The translations under genes were made by a program, and so were the position numbers. 64,000 nucleotides of DNA from Metarhizium brunneum (Eukaryota > Ascomycota > Sordariomycetes > Hypocreales > Clavicipitaceae): contig NC_089422.1 in assembly GCF_013426205.1 (NCBI RefSeq), positions 558,001 through 622,000 of the forward strand, given 5' to 3'. How positions within the stretch are numbered: the stretch's first letter is position 1; every line of letters begins with the position of its first letter. Shown piece after piece: positions 56,539 to 64,000 of the stretch. The notes under the pieces are model-generated. The model saw nothing but the letters and a program-made list of their open reading frames with translations, was not told the DNA's origin and did no database searches.

Positions 56539-58200
56539 ATGTCCTACTACGAAAACGCTCAGTGGCCCACCCCGAGCCAAAATAACTGGGAGCATCAGCA
56601 GGGGACGTCAACTCCTACTCGTGCCGGTACGACCGATCCAGCTTTATGACTATAACTTGTTGGTTGAGTACTCTAACACCGTCTCTATAGGTGCCAGTGG
56701 CCCGCAGCCTCAGGACGACTTTGCATTCTCCTACCAATTCGATGGTGCGTTCTCTTGCCAAGTTTTGTTACTACTTTTACTACTACGATGTTTTGTATCC
56801 CCTTAAGTGGGCCGCCTTATTGGCTTGCCCTGGCTTGCACCTTAATGAATCAACTGTTTCCCACTCCCCCAGCGCGTATTTGACTGATGAATAATTGGCT
56901 GACGCTGTCTCTAGAGGTTGACCGTGCCTTCGAGAATCTCCAAAAGTCCGGCAAAGGCTACGCCATGGGAGCCCGGCGTAAGCCTACTCCGAAAGCCTCA
57001 CTGCGAAGTGGTGCCCCTATATTTACTGGTGAGGCGGCAAGAAAGGGATTCTCTGCATCAAAGTGCTTGCGCTGACACCCTGATTATATGCAGATGGCCG
57101 AGTTTCCCACGGTAGTGGACCTCGCTCGCACCCCATGAACAACACCTTCGAAGGGCCCCAGGGCCACAATCTTCACAATTTTTATGCCTCGCAGCGCCAT
57201 CAACCATCTCGAGGCTCCAACGAGGCAGAGCAGGTCATGCAGGCTAAGAGACGGATGGCGGCTCAGCGGGAGCGCGAGCTGCGCAATTTACACACTGAGC
57301 AGCAGTATCAACGAAGTAGGCCACCCTCTGCAGTATAGCACTTTATGTCACGCAAGAGGACCCCCAAAGTAGAAAGTATATATGCAAGGAGTCGGGCGAG
57401 ATCATCATGATTATTGCAATTCTGTTGTCCGCTTTTATCATGTTGACAAATCATTTTATGTTTGGGGCATGCATTTTCGGGTCTACATAAAACCGTCCTC
57501 AGCAACGGTGCTGGTCACATGGAGCATTGGCTAACTGCTTTTCTTCAACGTAGATGCGCTGACGGACGCGCCCCAGCACACCAACACCACTCCCGTCAAT
57601 AACAACGCCAAACATATGTCGGAGGAAGAAACCCGCGAGCTTATTGCCCGTCAGCGAAGTGCTTTGTACGGCGAGGGCCCCTTTGCCGACAAGACGAGCT
57701 ATGTTGATGAGACCGGTAACATTCGCCCTGGTGTCCCGGGCCAGAGCGGGCCATCCAGTATTCGGGGCCCTTCGCCCTTAGCCTTTGAAGCCATTGGCCG
57801 AGTTCCATCTGGAGCAGAGGTTGTTACTCCTGGCTCTGCTAGCGATCACAACGCGACCATTGCCGATCCAGGCCCCAGACCTCAAAGCACCAGCAGCCCT
57901 CACAACTCTGGACCGACTAATAGGGCATTCGACAACGCTGTGGGCTCCCAAAGCCGCACAAGCACCTCTAGCCCTACTGGCGGATCCCCGCCTCGCGACT
58001 TTGTACCTGGCTCCAAGCCTGGCCAAAGCGGCGCTACTGTTGCTCCCATTGGAACTCGCCCTTCTGGAACGCCATCGACCACAACTTCTGGCAAGCGGTC
58101 TACCACCCCTCTGGCCTCCTCCTCTGGTGGCTGGGGTCGTGGAAATGGGGTTTGGGGACAGTCCTCCGGCCTCGGAGCCCAAGCCAGCGTCTGGGGATAA
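56539..58200 (+). CDS. Conserved disordered fungal protein, 357 residues (join 56539..56626, 56691..56744, 56915..56977, 57094..57315, 57554..58200)
   Basis: Five exons join in phase (all four junctions phase 1) into a 357-residue frame ending TAA. It begins MSYYENAQWPTPSQNNW, then QFDEVDRAFENLQKSGKG, a basic charged helix (QAKRRMAAQRERELRNLH), a conserved-looking MSEEETRELIARQRSALYG block near residue 163, and a long Ser/Thr/Pro/Gly-rich tail ending in Trp-Gly motifs (GGWGRG, GVWGQ, SVWG). It has no membrane span or signal. The organization resembles widely conserved but uncharacterized ascomycete proteins; no function is assigned. Introns are 64, 170, 116 and 238 nt, several with CTGAC-type branch sites. 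The short exons are supported mainly by phase and by continuity of the EVDRAFENL region. Confidence 0.8.
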
Positions 58201-59475
58201 ATTCGGAGAAGCGGACAGGCGTCGTGGAAATACTTACAGGGGCGAATATTGAATTGTGAATTGTTGCATCAAAACAGGCGCAAGGTTTGCTGGTGTCGTC
58301 GGGCTTGGAATGGCAAAGATGGGTGAGATGTAGTGGCACAGAAAAACAGGAAGTCACTCGGGTTATTTTCGGCTGGTGTTTTTCATTTCTTTTTCGTTCT
58401 TCTCTGGCACGAATTTGTTCTTGTCTGCTACGGAGATGGCAGCTTACGGCATGACTGGGCGAAACGCGGGTGCACAAACGGATTGTTATATACCTAGGAT
58501 TGGATTGGAGGGCACAGATGAAGCTCGCTTTACGACCGGACAGAGCATTTCTTCAACAGTTGTAATGCTTTTTTGGGGGGCTTGTTTTTCACAGGGGACG
58601 GCAGAATTTGCAACATTGTCACGTCACGGCGTATTGTCTTGGTCGCGGTGTTACATTGCATGCGGAGATTCGGTTCGATGCTGAGCGGTCAGACTTTCGA
58701 TTGAATGCCTGCCTAGAGTACGGCGTCATCTTGGGGCAAGGAGCCATAGGGCTGGGAAAACAAGTTGGGAGCTGAGAAAGCAAGAACAAAAGCATTGATC
58801 AGCCCTAGCCTGCTGTGCGTGGCATGGCGTATTACAGTGTTGGGAAGGACAGCAATTTCGAGGTAAGGGACGTCGTCATTATTACTACAGAATGTCATTG
58901 GTAACTGCGCAACATGGATTCTGGGTTTTCATAACACACACATTGAAAAAAAAGGACAGCAAAACAAAAGGCAGGACGGTGTTCTATGGGGGATGCTGGA
59001 TTTTCGTATTCGGAGGTTTCTTTATTTCCTTTTTTTTTTTTACCTCACCTCTCGGTTCTAGGGCGGCTTAGGAACGGGCATGGGATTCTTCTGTAGGGTT
59101 ATGCCAGGTATACCTGCTCTCCCGTTGGTTTGTTACGGCTTTGGGCACGGGGTGTTTTTGATATTTCTTCCTTGTGAGTATATTAAAGTAGAGGATAAGT
59201 GTGAATAGTAATGAGGAGTGATGACTGGGCCTGGGAGTGTCTTACGATGTGGCTAGTGTGACTCTTGAGGGTCGAAATGTGACTTGGACAACACAGGGTG
59301 TGGTCATGACGGTATAATGCCAGAATTGAACCTGCTATGCCGATGCTAATGCCAATGCTTAAACTCCAAGAACAACGCCACATCCCCAATAATATCTTAC
59401 AGCCGTTTGTCGCCTCCCCAGCCCGATGACCTGACAAGACTCGTGTAGACGTGCATCATGGGAAATGAGCAGTCC
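58201..59475. other. Convergent intergenic region
   Basis: This separates the gene ending at 58200 (+) from the one ending at 59476 (-) and should hold both 3' UTRs. It has several A and T homopolymer runs (near 58946 and 59028-59041). No gene is seen. Confidence 0.5.
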
Positions 59476-60435
59476 TCACAAGGCCAAAAGCTTAGCGCCC
59501 TCTTCCAAGTCCATCACGTCATCTGCCCTCATGGCCTTGCCTCCCCAAATGACGGTCCCCCTCCCGTCAATGGCAAAAGCGCCCGACTCCTGCCACTTGT
59601 TCCCCATAACGGTGGAAATGCCGTCGTCGTCGTCGACGTTGTCGTCCTCGCCGGGCCCGACGCCGCCACCCCCAGCACCACCAGCACCCGCGGCGCGCCG
59701 TCTCTCGGGGTGTTGTTGGTTTCTCGCGGGCTGCGCCGTCGTCGTCCCCTTGCGCTGCATCGCCTCGGCCACCTTGTCGCCCAGCCAGCCCTTCTCCTTC
59801 CACCCCTGCACCTGGGTCGTCGGGTTGAACAGGTGCCACACGTTGGCGACGCCGAGGCCCCACGCCGCGTAGATGGCGCGGTCTTCGTCAATGACGACCT
59901 GCACGTTCCACGCGCCGCCCAGGAGGTCGATCCATTTGCGGGTGGCTGGCTCCGAGGCGTGGCTGACGGCGACGCAGGTCACGGTCTGGCTGTGGCGGTT
60001 GGCCAGCGTCCGGAGGTTGATGAAGGTCTTTTGGGCGACTGCGTCGGCAGGGAGCGTTAGTTTTTTTTGGATGGACGGGGGGGCCAATTGGGACTCTGGG
60101 GACTTACATGCGCACCCTACGCAGCGTAGGAAGACGACCAGGACGCGTCTCCCGCGGCCGGTGGCCAGCTTGTCGTGCCTGTCGCGCGGCGCGGGCTCTC
60201 CTATGCGCGGGACGCGGGAGACTTGGATGGGCGGCGGGGGCGGCGAGAGCCACGGGTGCACGGTGAGGGGGAGGGACTTGTAGGACAGCCAGCTGGACCA
60301 GTTGCTGGACTCTTGGTCGTCGGCGGGTTGGTCTTTGCGCAGCTTGTTGGGTTCGCGGGGGGACGAGAAGTCGAGTGCGTTGGAGGGGATGCCGGCCTTT
60401 TTGAGGGCGATTTTGGTCGCGAGGCTGGAGAACAT
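59476..60435 (-). CDS. AhpC/TSA (peroxiredoxin-like) thioredoxin-fold protein (complement join 59476..60038, 60108..60435)
   Basis: The spliced protein has 296 residues. Its core reads LVVFLRCVGCAFAQKTFINLRTLA, then VAVSHA and WGLGVANVWHLFN, typical of fungal AhpC/TSA-domain proteins of the PRXL2-like thioredoxin fold; CVGC is the likely redox motif. It may reduce peroxides or act in thiol redox balance. A 69-nt phase 1 intron (60039-60107; GTAAGT donor, CTAAC branch, CAG acceptor) splits the active-site region; its retention would interrupt the motif with an insertion of 23 residues. An unusual Gly/Asp-rich insert (GGAGGGG, DDNVDDDDG) lies before the C-terminal strand. The N-terminus (MFSSLATKIALKKAGI) could be a weak mitochondrial signal. 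The GC content is higher than that of its surroundings. Confidence 0.8.
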   Translation of the reverse strand: MFSSLATKIALKKAGIPSNALDFSSPREPNKLRKDQPADDQESSNWSSWLSYKSLPLTVHPWLSPPPPPIQVSRVPRIGEPAPRDRHDKLATGRGRRVLVVFLRCVGCACKSPESQLAPPSIQKKLTLPADAVAQKTFINLRTLANRHSQTVTCVAVSHASEPATRKWIDLLGGAWNVQVVIDEDRAIYAAWGLGVANVWHLFNPTTQVQGWKEKGWLGDKVAEAMQRKGTTTAQPARNQQHPERRRAAGAGGAGGGGVGPGEDDNVDDDDGISTVMGNKWQESGAFAIDGRGTVIWGGKAMRADDVMDLEEGAKLLAL

Positions 60436-63400
60436 GACGCCCTGCTGGGGGGGGAGGGGATTGCTGGTGCGCGATGCGAGGTTGGTGAGGAATTTGTAGT
60501 TGGGAAGAGGGAGAGGAGAGGGAGAAGGGAATTGTGAGCAGTGGTGAGCTTCTTAAGACCTGATACGTGGTCTGTTACTCCATGTCGGCGGGCGGTGGTT
60601 TCATTGTCGTTCCCCAAGTTGGGCTAGGATCCTTCCCGCCCCCTGTATGTCGCATGGGGTGCATGCCGGCCCCTGTAGTCGACTGGAATGCGCCGTCTTT
60701 GGTGGGGTAGCCTGGGACATGGAAGCTGGACCGGACGTCATGATGGCAGGTGAGCATTGCTGATGGGCAAAAGAAGTCCGGTTGTTTGCCGGAGCGAAAG
60801 GGGGTAGTTGGTGAAATATGAGTGCTCTGATCATCGCCGTGGGGAGGCGAATTGAGCGGTCACAAAGCCGACAGACAATCGGGCTTTTAGACTTGGAGAA
60901 ACAGTGGCTAGACTTAAAGTAGAAGCGCCCAGCCGATTGTTTTCTATTTTGGGCATGTGAAATCAGCACCGGGCTGATTGACCATTTGCCGTAGTTGACT
61001 GATATTGCACGCTACGTAAGACCTCTACACGCGAAGTTGATGTTGAAATGCAATATTGCCGGTCGAGACCTTGGAAGCTAGGCTGCCGGACTGTCTTGAC
61101 AATGACAAATATTTGATGACATGGCTGCTTTCCTCTTCCCGTCTCTGCTGGCTCTAGGTTCCAACTTTTGATCATGGCATTGTCAGGTAAATTCCACATG
61201 GTTCCGCCTATTTGCGGGTGTTGTTTGAACCGATACAAAAAGTCTGGTTGAAATTCAACATGGATCGACATGTATGACACACACACTCAGACACACAAGT
61301 ATACATATACCTTATATACTTAAGTACCTAGGTATGTATTTATATGCATGTACATGTATACATTGTTGCTCGACTACCCAGGCACCCCATCATATTGAAT
61401 TGAATTGAAACATCTGCGCAACGTGCACGGCAGCAAATTTAAAGGACTCTTAGCTAGACAAATCTACGACAATGTCCCATAAGAATCGCATTTGACCATT
61501 TCGACCAAGATGGTTTATTCGGCCGCCATATCCCATCAGTGCAGCCGAGTGCATCTTGTCCTACTTAAGCGACAAGGTACTGGAACATGACCAGACCGGC
61601 CACCGCACCATGCACTTCAGTGTATCAACGCTCTCAAGATTGGAAATTGTAATTTCTAGAGCGGGAGCTGGGCATCTCTGGGGGCTATTTTCATCCTTGC
61701 TGCTGCTAGTGACCACGCAAGAGATTTAATTTGACGAGACGTCGATCCATGCATGCTGGCCGAGGGGAGCGACTTGACTACCAGTGTTTTTCAGACTCTA
61801 TACGACAGCAGGTGCCGTTTCAATGACTTCTCGTCGTTGGGCGGGTAACAATTGTCGAACAATGGAAAATCCTCCATTTTGAGTATGCTTACAGTAATGC
61901 GGGTTATTTCTGGGCCATGCATCCCGCTGGGTTTTCTTTCGCAGTGCAAGGCTTGTGTTGTGGTGAAGTTGGAGCAGGGTGGGAGAGCACTAATGGCATG
62001 CGAGGGGGAATTAGGCTTGTGAGGTTGTGAATCTGTAGGAGTATTTCGTTTCATGTCGTTTGTGCTTGCTCACATGCGCGGTATATGCGCGGCTACCAAA
62101 CTCATTGATGGCCTTCTGGGCGTGTTGGGGAGGTCGGTTATGGAAGTATTTCACTGACGCCGGAACAACTTTGAATGCGGCACGAACTCGGATCCTCGGG
62201 CAACGAAACACGCGATCACAAGTAATAATTGAGCCGCCATGAAGCCGAGCTGAGTAAACGCGGTGCAACTTCATCTGCGCGCTTACCTTTGCCCGTCATT
62301 CCACTGTGCAAGGCTGCCCTATCAACAGGCACAAGATGCCTTGTGCTGCACGTTTCTCACGGGACATGTTGGCGACACGCCTCGTACACGCGGAGTAAGC
62401 AAGCCCGTCATCTCATCCCGCCGACCATCCGGACCTACGCAAGACAAGACAGGGCACCGCGGCGGCAGCGAGACATGTGGAATAGTTTGGTAAAACCAAA
62501 GCACAAGGCGAGACAGCCGCGGGGAAATATGGTTGGTGATACTTCAAGATGGCTGCCAGTGTGAAGAGGCCAAGGGGCATGCTTCGACCGGTCATACGTG
62601 ATGGATGGTCGGGTTCGATGAGGCAAAAGTGCGGAAGCGGCTGCATGACAGGATCAGGGGAGTTGAAGAATGGAACATGGCGCGGGGTTGGTGTGGCCAT
62701 GCCGTCACGCTCTTGGAGGTTGCAGTTCTACCTTTATCCTCAAAACTTGGGAACAATAGACCAAGCTTGGCTCCCCGCTGGGACGAAGTCCGATTGCTGA
62801 CATCTGGAGGTGGTGCTCGGCATCCATACCAAAATGAAGCAGGTGTCCTCAGGGTGATCAAGTCCCGGATGGACGGCTTAGACCGGCCGGTTTAAATTGG
62901 GGCATATTATACACTGCGCTGGTCCTGGTCCTCATCCTGGTCCGGCCAAATTGCGTACGTCCAAGGACAATCAGCTCAAGTTGATTGGAATTGACAATGG
63001 AATTGGGATCTTGACCAGTTCGGTTTGAAAGAAGAGTGAAATAGGTGACAGTAGGTCTGGGCTCGCGTAATGGAATACTGGTGCCATATCGTTCCGAACC
63101 AATTTGATACGCATTAACACGACAGTCGAGGGCTCCAACATGCCGGGCTGTCTGGTTATCCCTAGTCATGTGTGGCATAGGGGTGTTGGACGCATGAGCT
63201 TGCCCTGTTCTTGAGGAGAAAGCGAGTGTAGACGTGCTGCCTCAAAGAACCCAGAGGAGAGGAGTGTTGGACTTGTGCGCTTCGGAATGTCCGAATGAGA
63301 TACTCGTATTTCGTATGGAAGAGCCTAGTCGTCAAGGGCAGGAGCCGAGAAGGATCGTGTTGCTGACGTTATGGATGGACGTGAAGGAAGCATGTTCAGG

Positions 63401-64000
63401 ACTCGGGAGTCAGTAATCGATGCTTGGTATCGCCATCGGCGGATAGAACAACGGGCAACACTGCCACGAGCCAGGCCATTGCGGAGACAGGAGCCTTTTA
63501 TTGGGGAGTAGGATGAGGGCATGACAAGATGTCGGTATCAGACCAGAAGACAGTTTTATTTCCGCAGCGAAAATGCAGACATGGAGGAGCTGTGGAGTTG
63601 GCGCATTACTCAGAGGCTCCAGATGCCATTGTATGCCCATGTCTGTTTGCCCCACTCGGCAGCTATTCAGGGCGCTTGCATGAATGGCTGTGGACACAGC
63701 CAACTTTGGAAGACGCCAGCCTGGCCTGGTCTTTGTCGGCAGCTTTGGCTCCGGCTGTCGACCTTGATGTTTCTCGTACGATTTAAATTGGTCTAAAAGG
63801 ACGGCGTGCTGGTGCTTTAATGATGCTGGTTATCAACTGCCTGACTGGGGACGTGGACCTACAATAATAGATCGGGCCCACGACCTGAAGTAGGCAGGCG
63901 GTTTTTTGGCCACATGTGCACATGTGCGTGGCCCATCAACCGGGTCGTAAGGCGCTTAGGTTTCATTGCTAACCGACGTGGAAATACTCCATACTCTCTT
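60436..64000. other. Right-end 3.5 kb without a supported gene
   Basis: The first few hundred bases are the promoter of the AhpC/TSA-like gene. An AT-rich tract with dinucleotide-like acacac/gtatac runs lies at about 61280-61370. Frames elsewhere are short, overlap on both strands and carry no recognizable motif. Genes read from beyond the right edge may have promoters here. Confidence 0.45.

Noticed and set aside
1..64000. CRISPR arrays, tRNA or rRNA genes
   Set aside because: No spaced direct repeats, A/B-box tRNA signature or rRNA-like sequence was seen; the organism is a fungus.

Overview
The window is genomic DNA of a filamentous ascomycete, most likely a sordariomycete and plausibly Hypocreales. 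The evidence is a giant multimodular non-ribosomal peptide synthetase (NRPS) of fungal type, genes split by 59-170 nt introns with GTAAGT/GTGAGT-like donors and CTAAC/CTGAC-like branch sites, long pyrimidine-rich leaders, and family members typical of these fungi (UNC93-like carrier, SLC35F/DUF914 transporter, BTB protein). The genus cannot be fixed from the sequence alone.

Bases 1-30596 (+) are the 3' part of one NRPS gene that already runs at base 1. After removal of a single 59-nt intron (23560-23618) it encodes at least 10,178 residues. Visible order: A1(partial)-T1 | C1-A2-T2 | C2-A3-T3-E1 | C3-A4-T4 | C4-A5-T5-E2 | C5-A6-T6-E3 | C6-A7-T7 | C7-A8-T8 | C8-T9*. There are eight adenylation domains, three epimerization domains, no methyltransferase and no thioesterase or reductase. 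The chain ends in a condensation domain, as in fungal NRPSs that release cyclic peptides. Three features stand out: A6 has lost the Asp that holds the substrate amino group and has other core-motif damage, while its own C, T and E partners are intact; A7 looks like a chimera of an A5-like substrate-binding half and an A4-like C-terminal half; and the last carrier domain has Gly in place of the phosphopantetheine Ser. The inferred product is a cyclic peptide of about seven or eight residues (more if further modules lie upstream), with D residues from modules 3, 5 and 6.

Downstream the genes look like general genome genes rather than tailoring genes: a secreted 5'-nucleotidase-like metallophosphoesterase (31355-33233, -), divergently paired with an UNC93-like MFS carrier (34330-35819, +); a possible small three-exon gene (37636-38168, +); and an SLC35F-type transporter (39417-40868, +). 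The right edge of any biosynthetic cluster is therefore probably close to the end of the NRPS.

The second half is gene-sparse: a broken fungal transcription-factor domain (about 41360-41760, +), a three-exon BTB/F-box-like protein (44366-47455, +), a C-terminal remnant resembling alkyl sulfatases (48290-48658, -), a 65-residue Cys-containing protein behind a 16-bp tandem-repeat leader (50503-50700, +), a 149-bp hAT-like MITE with an exact 8-bp target duplication (51543-51691), a five-exon disordered conserved protein (56539-58200, +) and a two-exon AhpC/TSA-like protein (59476-60435, -). The last 3.5 kb shows no gene I can support. Splice junctions were deduced by eye from consensus sites, reading phase and family continuity.
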